Numbered from the stretch's first letter, positions 35,549-44,154 are shown. The stretch is 64,000 nucleotides of DNA from Sphaerobacter thermophilus DSM 20745 (GCF_000024985.1 NC_013524.1:124001-188000), one strand, 5' to 3'. A program made the numbers and translations. Notes: generated by a model not told the origin, from the sequence alone.

Positions 35549-37333
35549 TCAGTTCGCCGTGGCGGCCTCGACGGTCTCGCGGGCCAGCTCCAGGGTCCAG
35601 ACCAGGCGGTTCTGCCCGCGGGTCAGATGCGCGCGCAGCACCCCCCGCCGGTGCGGGTCGCTCGCCTGTGCCAGCGCCCCCGCCGGGGCCAGGTCCGGCA
35701 GCGGCGGCACGTTCAGCGCCGGGTCATGCCAGAAGGGCGCCTGCCGACTGTAGTTGACCGGGATCAGCAGCCGCCCCAGCCGCACCTGCGCCGCGTTGAA
35801 GCGCCGCGCCGCCGGCTCGGCCGGATCGTCGACGGCCGGGGCCGCCGCATAGAAGCGGGTTAGCGCCGCCTCCAGGGCGTCCACCGCCGCCTGGGCCGGG
35901 CCGAAGTCGAAGCCGCTGCCCGCGGCCTCCTGGTAGCGCGCCAGGGTGGCGCGGAACTCGGCCGTGGTGCGCGTCCAGTCGAAGGGCAGCAGGGGGGCAG
36001 TGAGCACCCGCAGCACCGAGGCGGCATACATGCGCATATCGCGCAGCAGGATGTCGCGGTCGGCGATCGCGAGGGTGTCGCCCTCGGTGTGCCACTCGAT
36101 GTTGGCCCCGCAGCCGCCCACGGCGTAGTAGCCCTTGGCGAGGCGGTCCTCCTCGGCCATGGTGGAGCTGAGCATGTAGAAGCTGGAGAGGCCGATGCTG
36201 TTGAAGGAGTAGTCGCCGGCCCGCGGTGGGCGCTCGGGCTGGGGGGTGATGCCGGTGGTGGCACGGATGACGGCGTCGACGAAGGGCTCGGTCTCGCTCA
36301 TGGCGGTCAGGTTGTTGTAGGTGGTGGCCCAGCGGCAGCCGGGGGAGTCGCAGTTGACCTGGGCCACGCAGTGGCGCGCCAGCTCCAGGGCGAAGGTGTC
36401 GGCATACCAGGTGGAGCCGGCATAGCGGCCATGGGAGTGGCCGCTCCACCAGGCGATGCGCAGCGAGCGCGCCAGGCGGTCGCGGTGGGCCCAGAAGACG
36501 CGGGCCAGCTCCAGCAGGGTGGCATCGCCGGTGGCGTTGTCGCCGATGCCGACGTGCCAGGAGTCGAGGTGGCCGTGGAGCAGGACGAACTCCTCGGGGA
36601 CGCGGGCACCGGGGATCTCGGCGACGAGCACGGGGATGGGGCGCCAGCGGGTGTCGAGGCGGGTGGCCAGGGCCACCTGGGCACCGGCCTGGGCGGCGGC
36701 GATGAGGGCCTGGCCGTCGGGGTGATTGACGGCCACGACGGGGATGGTGGGCTGGCGGCCCATCGAGTCGAGGTCGGGAGTGCCCCAGATGGTGGTGCAG
36801 ATGCCCTCGTGGATGGCCTCGCCGGGGTTGATGAAGATCCCGGCCTTGGCGCCGGCGGCCATCACGTCGGCAACCTTGCCCGGGGACGCCATGCCCTCGG
36901 TCAGCACGATCTTGCCGGCCACGTCCTGGCCGCCCAGGTCCACACCCGTGGAGAAGACGTCACCCGAGTTGGCCCCGGCCCCGCTCGGCACGTAGACAAG
37001 CTCCCCGACGATCTCCTCGCCGTCGGTGGAGACCGACATCGCCGGGGTCTTGGCGCGGAACGAGCGGCCGTCCGGTCCGAGGGTGCGGACGCTGGCCTCG
37101 AGGGGGATGGAGATGAAGCACTCGGGCTCGTAGAGGGTGTAGGGGATGCCCGCTTCCTTCAGTTGCTCGATGATGAGCTCGATGGCGCGCCGCTCGTCCT
37201 CCGAGCCGGAGAGCCGGTGCAGCGTCGAGAAGTCCTCGATCAGCTTCCAGGGCACGTCGAGCGAGATGGCGTCGACGATCTCCCGCTCCAACTCCGGGTC
37301 GGTCCACTGTGTGATCGTGGTCAAACGATCCAT
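35549..37333 (-). CDS. M28-family metallopeptidase-like protein with PA domain (paralogue 2)
   Basis: This 594-residue protein aligns by eye along its length with the next gene downstream. Shared blocks are LLHGHLDSWHVGIGDNATGDATLLELARV, WWSGHSHGRYAGSTWYADTF, VNCDSPGCRW and the late EWHTEGDTLAIADRDILL. As in the other paralogue, Gly-His replaces the canonical M28 Glu-Glu. A PA-like segment (DVAGKIVLTEGMASPGKVADV) is inserted in the first third. No signal peptide is present. Codon use is even more G/C-biased than in its neighbour. The pair probably arose by tandem duplication and may differ in peptide preference. Confidence 0.83.
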   Translation of the reverse strand: MDRLTTITQWTDPELEREIVDAISLDVPWKLIEDFSTLHRLSGSEDERRAIELIIEQLKEAGIPYTLYEPECFISIPLEASVRTLGPDGRSFRAKTPAMSVSTDGEEIVGELVYVPSGAGANSGDVFSTGVDLGGQDVAGKIVLTEGMASPGKVADVMAAGAKAGIFINPGEAIHEGICTTIWGTPDLDSMGRQPTIPVVAVNHPDGQALIAAAQAGAQVALATRLDTRWRPIPVLVAEIPGARVPEEFVLLHGHLDSWHVGIGDNATGDATLLELARVFWAHRDRLARSLRIAWWSGHSHGRYAGSTWYADTFALELARHCVAQVNCDSPGCRWATTYNNLTAMSETEPFVDAVIRATTGITPQPERPPRAGDYSFNSIGLSSFYMLSSTMAEEDRLAKGYYAVGGCGANIEWHTEGDTLAIADRDILLRDMRMYAASVLRVLTAPLLPFDWTRTTAEFRATLARYQEAAGSGFDFGPAQAAVDALEAALTRFYAAAPAVDDPAEPAARRFNAAQVRLGRLLIPVNYSRQAPFWHDPALNVPPLPDLAPAGALAQASDPHRRGVLRAHLTRGQNRLVWTLELARETVEAATAN

Positions 37334-37378
37334 ACCGCCATTTCCTTCCTTGGGGAGCGGAGCGGCTCCCCGTCCTCC

Positions 37379-38437
37379 CTACCCGACGACGACCTGCGCG
37401 CGGTCGCCACTAATCTCCAGTTGTGTCCCGAAGGGCTGCGAGAGCCGGTTGAGCAGCGCGAACACCCGCTCGGCGTCGGCGCCACTGACGAGCTGCGGGA
37501 AGCCCGCCTCGTCCAGGATCAACGGCACCAGCTCGACTGATGGCTCCGGCCCGAACGTAACGCGGGCGATGACTGACTCCGGCTCCATGAAGCCGCGCGG
37601 CTGCTCGAAGATGAAGTTCCCGAGGCTGTAGAAGATGGGCTTGTTCTGGTAGATCTCGATCGGATGCAGCGAGTGCGAGTGGTGGCCGCATACGACATCG
37701 GCGCCCGCGTCGATCAGGGCGTGCCCGAGCGGCTGCTGGTACTCCGCCAGCAGACCCTGGTACGGCGACAGCCAGTAGGACGGGACGCCCCAGTGGATGC
37801 CGACGATGACCGCGTCGGCTTCCTTCTTCAGCGCGGCGATCTGCTCGCAGACGCGCTCCTGATCGGTGGGGTCGACCCAACTGCGCACGATCGGCATGGT
37901 GCCGGGCTGCTCGACCAACAGGTTCGCGTCAACCTCGAAGGAGAAGCCGACGCGGATGGGCGCGATTCCCGGCTTGCCCGGTCCGGCGTCGGACTCGACC
38001 GGGAGCGTGGAGGCGACGCTCAGGAGCGCGATGCGGGCGCCGTCGTGGGTCAGCCAGGCCGGCTGGCTGGCCGCGTCCAGGTCGGCCCCGGCGCCGCAGT
38101 GCAGGATGCCGGCCCGCTCGCAGGCCTCCAGCGTGTCGAAGAGCGCCGGGTGACCGTAGTCCATCATGTGGTTGTTGGCGAGCGTCACGGCGTGGACACC
38201 CATGCCCTTGACGTCGTCGATGATCGCCGGATCGGAGCGGAGATTGGAGTGCTTGGGGACGCGGTAGCCGCGGTTCGACAGCGGCATCTCCAGGTTGGCG
38301 ACCACCAGGTCGGCGCTACGCATCTCAGCGACGGCGGCGGCAAAGGCGGGATCCTGTGCGGCCGGCTGCTGCGCGAACGGCGTGCGGATCATAACGTCTC
38401 CGACCAGGCTGACCGTGGTCGGGCGACGACTCTGCAT
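37379..38437 (-). CDS. CapA-family metallophosphatase-like protein
   Basis: This 352-residue protein starts at ATG 38437 behind GGAGGGAAGGA. It is of the CapA/PgsA family (poly-gamma-glutamate capsule protein fold). Motifs are VSLVGDVMIRTPF, VVANLEMPLSNRGYRVPKH, HAVTLANNHMMDYG, VIVGIHWGVPSYW and ADVVCGHHSHSLHPIEIY, all expected metal-site segments. It lacks the N-terminal membrane helix of PgsA and is therefore probably soluble. No pgsB/C genes are nearby. Between peptidases and a peptide importer, it may hydrolyse or sense a gamma-glutamyl or peptidoglycan-like substrate rather than build a capsule; that is inference. Confidence 0.85.
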   Translation of the reverse strand: MQSRRPTTVSLVGDVMIRTPFAQQPAAQDPAFAAAVAEMRSADLVVANLEMPLSNRGYRVPKHSNLRSDPAIIDDVKGMGVHAVTLANNHMMDYGHPALFDTLEACERAGILHCGAGADLDAASQPAWLTHDGARIALLSVASTLPVESDAGPGKPGIAPIRVGFSFEVDANLLVEQPGTMPIVRSWVDPTDQERVCEQIAALKKEADAVIVGIHWGVPSYWLSPYQGLLAEYQQPLGHALIDAGADVVCGHHSHSLHPIEIYQNKPIFYSLGNFIFEQPRGFMEPESVIARVTFGPEPSVELVPLILDEAGFPQLVSGADAERVFALLNRLSQPFGTQLEISGDRAQVVVG

Positions 38438-38471
38438 GGCTGTCCTTCCCTCCAAACTCACCACTGGTGAC

Positions 38472-39374
38472 CTACAGGTTCCCTTCGCGGTACTGCGGGT
38501 CCAGGGCGTCGCGCAGCGCGTCGCCGAGGAAGTTGTAGGCGAGCACGGTGAAGAGGATGAGCAGGCCGGGGTAGACCGGCAGGATCGGGTTCTCCCACAG
38601 GTATGCCTGGGAGTTGCTCAGCATGTTGCCCCAACTGGCCTGCGGTGGCTGGATGCCCAGCCCGAGATAGCTCAGCGCCGACTCCAGCAGGATGGCGTTG
38701 GCCACGCCCAGGGTCGCCGCGACGATGATCGACGGGACGGTATGGGGCACGATATGGCGGAACAGGATGCGGGCGTTCGTTGCCCCGAGTGCCCGCGCTG
38801 CCTGGACGAATTCCAGGTTCCGGTAGCGCAGCACCTCACTCCGCACGATGCGGGCGACCACCATCCAACTGGTCACGCCGATGACGATGACGATATTTCG
38901 GAAGCTCGACCCGAAGACGGCCACCACGATGAGGACGAGGAAGAAATACGGGATTGCCATCATCCCGTCGGTCAGCCGCATCAGGACGCTGTCCACCGCC
39001 CGGCCGAGGTAGCCGCTCGCGGCGCCGATGAGCGAGCCGATGGCGATCGAGATCACCATGGCGATGAGACCGACGCTCATCGACGCCCGCGAACCAACGA
39101 TCAGGCGCGAGAGGACATCCCGGCCGCTCTCGTCGGTCCCCAGCAGGTGCTCGCGGGACGGCCGGGCGTGGGTATAGAGGATGTCGACCTCGTTCGGGTC
39201 GTACGGCGCCAGGACCGGTGCGAACAGCGCGACCAGGTACATCACGATCAGGAACAGGGCCGACAGCACCGCCACGCGGTTCCGCACGAAGCGCTGCCAG
39301 GCGATCCGTCCCCACGAGCGGGGTGCCCGCTGGGTTTCGATCTGTTCTCTGCTCAGGGTCTGTGCTTGTGCCAT
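38472..39374 (-). CDS. Peptide ABC transporter permease (DppC-like)
   Basis: This 300-residue membrane protein has the OppC/DppC N-terminal helix (FVRNRVAVLSALFLIVMYLVALFAPV), then HLLGTDESGRDVLSRLIVGSR and several further helices. The coupling EAA loop is FVQAARALGATNARILFRHIVPH. It ends with the typical FNFLGDALRDALDPQYR-like C-terminus. It pairs with the DppB-like gene 12 nt upstream to form the channel of a peptide or nickel-type importer (family 5). No ATPase gene accompanies the locus within the window. Confidence 0.93.
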   Translation of the reverse strand: MAQAQTLSREQIETQRAPRSWGRIAWQRFVRNRVAVLSALFLIVMYLVALFAPVLAPYDPNEVDILYTHARPSREHLLGTDESGRDVLSRLIVGSRASMSVGLIAMVISIAIGSLIGAASGYLGRAVDSVLMRLTDGMMAIPYFFLVLIVVAVFGSSFRNIVIVIGVTSWMVVARIVRSEVLRYRNLEFVQAARALGATNARILFRHIVPHTVPSIIVAATLGVANAILLESALSYLGLGIQPPQASWGNMLSNSQAYLWENPILPVYPGLLILFTVLAYNFLGDALRDALDPQYREGNL

Positions 39375-39386
39375 CCGCGCCGTCCC

Positions 39387-40334
39387 CTAGCCCACGCGGA
39401 TGCGCGGGTCGAGATAGCCGTACACCAGATCCGTCACGAGGCTGCTGATCAAGACGACGATCGCCACCGTGAGGGTCGCTCCCAGGACGACCGGGTAGTC
39501 ACGGGTGCTCGCTGCCTCGACTGCGAGCCGGCCCATGCCCGGCCAGGAGAACACCGTCTCGGTGATCGCTGCGCCGCCAACCGCGCGCGGCAGGAGGACG
39601 CCGATCACCGTCACCACCGGGATCAGCGCGTTGCGCAGCGCATGGCGGCTGACGACCACATTGCTGGGCAGCCCCTTTGCGCGGGCGGTGCGGATGTAGT
39701 CCTCACTGAGCACGCTGATCATGCCGGAGCGGGTGTAGCGCGTCAGCTCTGCCAGGTTGGCCGTGGCCAGCACGATGGTCGGCAGGATCAGGTGCTTGAT
39801 CCGGTCCACCAGGGAGAACTCCTCGCCCAGGGTGGCCATTCCGCCGGCTGGCAACCACCTCAGTTGGATCGAGAAGACGATGATCAAGATGATGCCGAGC
39901 CAGAAGACGGGGATCGAAACCCCGAAGAAGCTGACTCCCGCGACGATCCGGTCGAGCGCCGAGTTGCGCCGCAAGGCGCTGATCACCCCCAGGGGGATTG
40001 CCAGCCCGATGGAGAGGAGCAGAGCGATACCGGTCAACAGCAGGGTGTTGGGCAGCCGGTCCGCGATCAAGCTACCGACCGGCTCGATGGTGTTGTAGCT
40101 GCGACCGAGGTTCCCCTGGAGGACGTTCTTCAGCCAGCGGCCGTACTGGACTGGGAGCGGATCGTTCAGGCCCAGTTGCTCTCGCATCCGCTCGATGTCC
40201 TCGCGGCTCAGCTCCGGGTTGGAGAGCAGCGACGGCCCACCCGGTGCCGAATGGATCAGCATGAAGGTGACGATACTGACGATGAAGAGCAGCACGACCG
40301 CCTGAAACAATCGGCGGATGAGATAGGCGCCCAC
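39387..40334 (-). CDS. Peptide ABC transporter permease (DppB-like)
   Basis: GTG 40334 was chosen because GAGGAGA lies 5-6 nt upstream; it gives 315 residues and the usual YLIRRLFQAVVLLFIVSIVTF first helix. Further family features are the extracellular segment with GGPS (SAPGGPSLLSNPELS), LGLNDPLPVQYGRWL and LGRSYNT. The EAA coupling loop is YIRTARAKGLPSNVVVSRHALRNA, and the C-terminus is VYGYLDPRIRVG. It is the partner of the DppC-like permease. The spacing of about 230 bp to the upstream binding-protein gene includes a strong hairpin, so the binding protein may be made in excess, as is common. Confidence 0.93.
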   Translation of the reverse strand: MGAYLIRRLFQAVVLLFIVSIVTFMLIHSAPGGPSLLSNPELSREDIERMREQLGLNDPLPVQYGRWLKNVLQGNLGRSYNTIEPVGSLIADRLPNTLLLTGIALLLSIGLAIPLGVISALRRNSALDRIVAGVSFFGVSIPVFWLGIILIIVFSIQLRWLPAGGMATLGEEFSLVDRIKHLILPTIVLATANLAELTRYTRSGMISVLSEDYIRTARAKGLPSNVVVSRHALRNALIPVVTVIGVLLPRAVGGAAITETVFSWPGMGRLAVEAASTRDYPVVLGATLTVAIVVLISSLVTDLVYGYLDPRIRVG

Positions 40335-40474
40335 GATTCTCCTCAATCAGCGTCGGTCGACGGCTGTCAACGTCGGGCTTCCTGCGCTACCCTGCCCCTG
40401 ACCCGGCGGACGGCGAGCCGACCGGCGGTCCGTCATTCGGTGGCGGGAAGGTGAGGACCGGGTTGCCGCCCGCG

Positions 40475-40503
40475 CGGCGGCCGGGCACGTGGCCCGGCCG
40501 CCG
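40475..40503. terminator. Intercistronic hairpin after the binding-protein gene
   Basis: CGGCGGCCGGGC, loop ACGTG, GCCCGGCCGCCG form a 12-bp perfect GC stem. It sits between the DppA-like and DppB-like genes on the minus strand. It probably limits read-through or protects the binding-protein mRNA. Confidence 0.7.
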
Positions 40504-40564
40504 GGGACGGACGCCGGGTCGTGCGCCAGTAACGACCCGGCCGGTCCCCACCGCGAGGACCGCC

Positions 40565-42295
40565 CTACTCGACCCAGACCTTCTCCATCCAGGTCAGCGC
40601 GTCGCGGTAGCCCATCGCCGGGAGACCCTTCGTGCGCGTGCTCATCGCCTGGATCTCTTCCGGGTAGTAGAGATAGACGACGGGCACATCCTCGGCGAGC
40701 TTCCGCTGCAGCTCGTGGTACAGCTCGATGCGGGCCTGCTCGTCCGGCTCGCTCCGGGCCTGCACGATCAGCTCGTCGATCTCCGGGTTGTTGTACGCCC
40801 ACCAGTTCGAGGACGACTCGCTGTGGTAGTGGTCGTACAGGTCCGCGTCGGGCGGGGTGATCCACCACTGCATCAGCAGGTCGTACTCGAGGTTGTGATA
40901 CATGTCGAGGTGAACGGGCCAGTCGACGATCTCCAGGGTGACATCGATACCCAGCTTCTGGTACTCCTGCTGGGCGTAGGTGATCACCTGCTCCATGGCC
41001 GGGTAGCCCTTGGGGCCGTTGAACCGGAGGGTGAACCGCTCGCCCTGGGCGTTGGTCAGAACACCGTCCTGACCCTTGGTCCAGCCTGCTTCCTCCAGCA
41101 GAGCCGCCGCCCGCTCCGGGTCATAGTCATAGGTCGGGACGTCGGGATTGTAGTACGGGCCAAGCAACGGGTTGATCGGCCCGGTCGCCACCTGACCGCG
41201 ACCCTTGAGCACCTGCTCGACGATGGCCTGCCGGTTGATGGCATGGACCAGTGCCTGCCGCACGCGGACATCCTGCATCTTCGGGCTGGAGTGGTTGATG
41301 GCGAAGAAGTAGTAGTTGACCTGCGGCACGTAGCGGATCTCGACGTTGTCGACCCCGCTCAGGGCGTCGATCTGCGCTGGCTCGATGACGGTGAAGTCGA
41401 TCTCGCCGGAGCGCACCTGAGCCACCCGGGCGTTGCCATCGGGGATGACCTTGAAGATGATGCCGTCCAGCAGCGGGGCACCCTCGAAGTAGTCGGGGTT
41501 CGCCTCGACCGCCAGGTGGCTGCCCTGGACGAACTCCTGGAACTTGAATGGACCGGTCCCGATGGGCTTCCGCAGGAACTCGGCAGGCTCGTTGAGATCC
41601 TGACCCTCCAGGAGGTGCTTGGGCACGATCGGCTTGTTGTAGCCGAGCATGATCGGAAGCGACGCAAACGGGTACTTGAGGACGAACTTCACGGTCTGCT
41701 CGTCGACGACCTCGGTGCTGTCGATCGAGCTGACCACACCGCGGCCGGAGGCGTTCACGTTCGGGTCGAGGACTGCATCCATGGTGAACTTGACGTCCTC
41801 GGCCGTCAGCGGCTCACCGTCGTGCCAGGTCACACCCGACTTGAGCTTAAACGTGTATTCGGAGAGGTCGGCAGCCGCCTCCCAGGACTCAGCCAGGTCG
41901 GGGACCACCTCGATGGTGTCACCCTCAAGCTGGTACTGGACGAGGCTGTTGTAGATGGTCTTATTGACGAGAATGTCGGTCAGCGCACCCGGGGCCGTGA
42001 TCGGGTAGGCTGTCGGGTTCGCGGTGATCGCCATCCGCCAGATCCCACCCTGCTTCGCCTCGCCGCCACCACCACCGGGGGTACCTTCCGCCGAGGGCGT
42101 GCTGCTGGTGCCGCCCCCGCTGCCGCTCCCGCCGCTCGGCGCGGTCGTCGGGCTCTCGGACCCACCGCCGCAGGCGGCCAGGATGCCGGCTCCCGCGATG
42201 CCGAGACTGCCGAACGCGGCCAGTTGGAGGACACGGCGGCGCGAGACCGGAGTTCCCGCGCGCCGCAACTCATCGACCACCCGTTCGCTCTCCAT
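40565..42295 (-). CDS. Peptide ABC transporter substrate-binding lipoprotein (family 5, DppA-like)
   Basis: This 576-residue extracytoplasmic protein has a Tat-like leader (VSRRRVLQLAAFGSLGIAGAG) and lipobox ILAAC. A Ser/Gly/Thr-rich linker follows. The SBP_bac_5 body includes LAESWEAAADLSEYTFKLKSGVTWHDGEPLTAEDVKFT, the family's strongest signature, and AINHSSPKMQDVRVRQALVHAINR. Two ATG codons (42298 and 42295) follow GGGGGAG; spacing favours 42295. It delivers peptides or similar solutes to the DppB/C channel. The 15-bp tandem repeat at 42314-42343 lies in its immediate upstream region. Confidence 0.92.
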   Translation of the reverse strand: MESERVVDELRRAGTPVSRRRVLQLAAFGSLGIAGAGILAACGGGSESPTTAPSGGSGSGGGTSSTPSAEGTPGGGGGEAKQGGIWRMAITANPTAYPITAPGALTDILVNKTIYNSLVQYQLEGDTIEVVPDLAESWEAAADLSEYTFKLKSGVTWHDGEPLTAEDVKFTMDAVLDPNVNASGRGVVSSIDSTEVVDEQTVKFVLKYPFASLPIMLGYNKPIVPKHLLEGQDLNEPAEFLRKPIGTGPFKFQEFVQGSHLAVEANPDYFEGAPLLDGIIFKVIPDGNARVAQVRSGEIDFTVIEPAQIDALSGVDNVEIRYVPQVNYYFFAINHSSPKMQDVRVRQALVHAINRQAIVEQVLKGRGQVATGPINPLLGPYYNPDVPTYDYDPERAAALLEEAGWTKGQDGVLTNAQGERFTLRFNGPKGYPAMEQVITYAQQEYQKLGIDVTLEIVDWPVHLDMYHNLEYDLLMQWWITPPDADLYDHYHSESSSNWWAYNNPEIDELIVQARSEPDEQARIELYHELQRKLAEDVPVVYLYYPEEIQAMSTRTKGLPAMGYRDALTWMEKVWVE

Positions 42296-42313
42296 CATCT
42301 CCCCCTGTTCCTT

Positions 42314-42343
42314 ACTAGCCAAGGGACCACTAGCCAAGGGACC
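42314..42343. repeat. Perfect 15-bp tandem duplication
   Basis: ACTAGCCAAGGGACC occurs twice in immediate succession (42314-42328 and 42329-42343). It spans the IclR stop codon and the leader of the binding-protein gene. The duplication duplicates the CTA (TAG on minus) stop context without changing the IclR frame. It could be a recent slippage event or a double regulator site. Confidence 0.75.
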
Positions 42344-43154
42344 GCTCATTTCGTGGGGCGCCGAACTGACCGAGTGTGTACTCGGCGAGGCGCCGCGAGA
42401 TCTCTCGGCCGGCCCACAAGACCGCCTCGATCGTGGCCTGATGCTGCTCAGGTCCAAGACGAAACGTCGGGGCGGCGACGCTGATACCGGCAATTACCTG
42501 ACCGGTGTGATCGTGAATGGGCGCTGCGATGGAGCAGACGCCGGGGTCCAGTTCCTCATTGCTGATCACGTATCCCTGCTGACGGATTCGCTCCAGTTCG
42601 GCGCGGAGGACGTCGGGGTCCGTGATGGTCCGCTCGGTGAACCGCGTAAGCGGCGTGCACGCACGCAGATAGGCCTCGATGCTCTCCGGCGGTGAATACG
42701 CCAGGAGCAGCTTGGGCGACGACCCGACGTGCAGCGCGAACCGGGCCCCGACCCGCGCGGTGATGCGCAGCCGCTGCGCGCTCTCCCGCTTGTCGATGCA
42801 GATCGCCCAGCGGTTGTCCAGCCGCGTGACCAGGTTGACCGTCTCTCCGGTCCGCTCCGCCAACTGATCCAGCACCGGTGCGGCGATGTGCACCAGGCTT
42901 GTGCCATGCACAGCGACTGCCGCGAGATCGATCAGGCGTGGTCCGAGCCGGTACACCTTCGTCTCCGGATCCTGGACGACGAACCCGGAGGGCATGAGCG
43001 TCTGGAGGATGCGGAACACCTGATTCTTGGTCAGGCCCGTCATCGCGCTCAACTCCGTGACCCCGAAGCGATGGGGCGGCTGGAGGAAGACGCAGAGGAG
43101 ATCGGCGGCCCTGGCCACGCTCTCGATCCGGTACTTGGTGGCGGTTGTCTGCAT
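42330..43154 (-). CDS. IclR-family transcriptional regulator
   Basis: This 274-residue regulator has the winged HTH of IclR proteins at residues 10-70 (FGVTELSAMTGLTKNQVFRILQTL, then GFVVQDPETKVYRLGPRLIDLA). The effector-binding domain has VNLVTRLDNRWAICIDKRES, LHVGSSPKLLLAYSPPE and the conserved GVCSIAAPIHDHTGQVIAGISVAAP. It lies directly upstream of, and on the same strand as, the peptide-use genes, so it probably controls them. A sigma70-type promoter (43204-43233) and an inverted repeat between promoter and start codon suggest autoregulation. The effector is unknown; an imported amino acid or peptide product is likely. Confidence 0.92.
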   Translation of the reverse strand: MQTTATKYRIESVARAADLLCVFLQPPHRFGVTELSAMTGLTKNQVFRILQTLMPSGFVVQDPETKVYRLGPRLIDLAAVAVHGTSLVHIAAPVLDQLAERTGETVNLVTRLDNRWAICIDKRESAQRLRITARVGARFALHVGSSPKLLLAYSPPESIEAYLRACTPLTRFTERTITDPDVLRAELERIRQQGYVISNEELDPGVCSIAAPIHDHTGQVIAGISVAAPTFRLGPEQHQATIEAVLWAGREISRRLAEYTLGQFGAPRNERSLG

Positions 43155-43162
43155 CTATGACT

Positions 43163-43187
43163 CCGTGTTTTATTCTGCATAACACGG
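43163..43187. promoter_or_regulatory. Candidate IclR operator
   Basis: CCGTGTT, 11 nt, AACACGG is a perfect 7-bp inverted repeat lying between the promoter's expected start point and the iclR start codon. The centre contains a further TTAT...ATAA symmetry. A repressor bound here would block transcription, which fits autoregulation. Confidence 0.6.
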
Positions 43188-43203
43188 TTATAATTATGGG
43201 TGC

Positions 43204-43233
43204 AGTATAGAGAACGCTATGCCGGGCTGTCAA
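43204..43233 (-). promoter_or_regulatory. Sigma70-type promoter of the iclR gene
   Basis: On the minus strand a perfect -35 TTGACA (43233-43228), an 18-nt spacer and a -10 TATACT (43209-43204) stand about 50 bp upstream of the iclR ATG. This is the best promoter match in the window. The remainder of the 43188-43462 gap shows no gene, only an imperfect CCGGCTCCC/GGGAGCCGG hairpin at 43293-43336. Confidence 0.82.
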
Positions 43234-43462
43234 GTGCCAAGCCATGGATGGGAGACTATGCGGCCGAGACAAGTCGGGAATGCGGCCATCCGGCCGGCTC
43301 CCGTTGTCTCGTTGCGCAGAGAAACGAGGGAGCCGGTTGGACGCCGGCGGTTCCTTGGGTGGCGGTGCTCAGAGTGTCAGGTTGGTGACAGGTGGCGGGG
43401 AGCTAAGGCGCGGCTCTGCGGCGCCGTATCGTGCGTCCAGGCCCAGGTGATCCTCGGGGCGT

Positions 43463-44074
43463 CTACTGCGAATCCGGGCGGGGCGAGTCCGGCCGAAAGA
43501 TCTCGCTCAGCACCGGACTGGTGAACTCGTCGGCGACGCAGTCCATGTAGATCACGTCCCAGCGGCGCCCGGCAAACCGGCGCGCGCCGCGGCGCCGTCC
43601 GATCTCCTTGAAGCCCGCCTTCTGATAGGCCCGGATGCCTGCTCGGTTGAACTCATAGACCTTGAGCATGACATTGTGCAGCCCGAGTGCCGTAAAGGCG
43701 TAGTCGAGCGCGAGCCGGGTGGCCTCGGTGCCGAAGCCACGGCCGCGGTGGGTCGGCTCGCCGATGATGATGACGAACTCGGCGGTGCCGTTGCGGTGAT
43801 CGATGTCGATGAGCGCGCAGGTGCCGATCGGCTCCCAGGTGGCGCGCTCGTAGATCTGGAAGCCGACCCGGGTGGCCGACCCGGAGGCGATGGCCTCGTA
43901 CTGCGCGGTCTGCTCCTCCAGCGTCACGGGTCGCGGCATGTCGCATGGGGTGCAGAGGGTCTGAAACTCGTTGAACCAGCGCTGGTAGGTCTCCAGCAGG
44001 TCGCGCCGGAGCGGGCTGAGCGCGACGCGCTCTCCGACGATGTTCACGACCGGCCGCGCTTGCGCTTCGCGCAT
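43463..44074 (-). CDS. GNAT-family N-acetyltransferase (RimJ/RimL type)
   Basis: This 203-residue protein starts at ATG 44074 with GTGGGGGATC upstream. It is one GNAT fold. The N-terminal strand is VVNIVGERVALSPLRRDLLETYQRWFN. The central sheet is IGTCALIDIDHRNGTAEFVIIIG, and the acetyl-CoA pyrophosphate loop is THRGRGFGTEATRLALDYAF (R/Q-x-x-G-x-G/A form). The C-terminal part is AGIRAYQKAGFKEIGRRRGAR. It would acetylate an amine, such as a ribosomal-protein N-terminus, amino sugar or antibiotic. The substrate is unknown. Its neighbours show no clear functional link. Confidence 0.87.
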   Translation of the reverse strand: MREAQARPVVNIVGERVALSPLRRDLLETYQRWFNEFQTLCTPCDMPRPVTLEEQTAQYEAIASGSATRVGFQIYERATWEPIGTCALIDIDHRNGTAEFVIIIGEPTHRGRGFGTEATRLALDYAFTALGLHNVMLKVYEFNRAGIRAYQKAGFKEIGRRRGARRFAGRRWDVIYMDCVADEFTSPVLSEIFRPDSPRPDSQ

Positions 44075-44154
44075 CTCACGATCCCCCACCTTTTCAGCGC
44101 CGGGAAGCGACCCGGGCAGGATCGTCAGGTCGCCCCCGGTGATTCTGGCCCAGG

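Noticed and set aside
36089-37540. Plus-strand frame of about 483 codons opposite the M28 and CapA genes
   Set aside because: Antisense to two recognisable proteins; Gly/Val/Asp-rich with no motif and no convincing ribosome-binding site.
38295-42484. Two long plus-strand frames (about 719 and 677 codons) opposite the Dpp genes
   Set aside because: They lie antisense to genes with strong transporter signatures; the translated sequences are His/Asp/Arg-rich with no family features.
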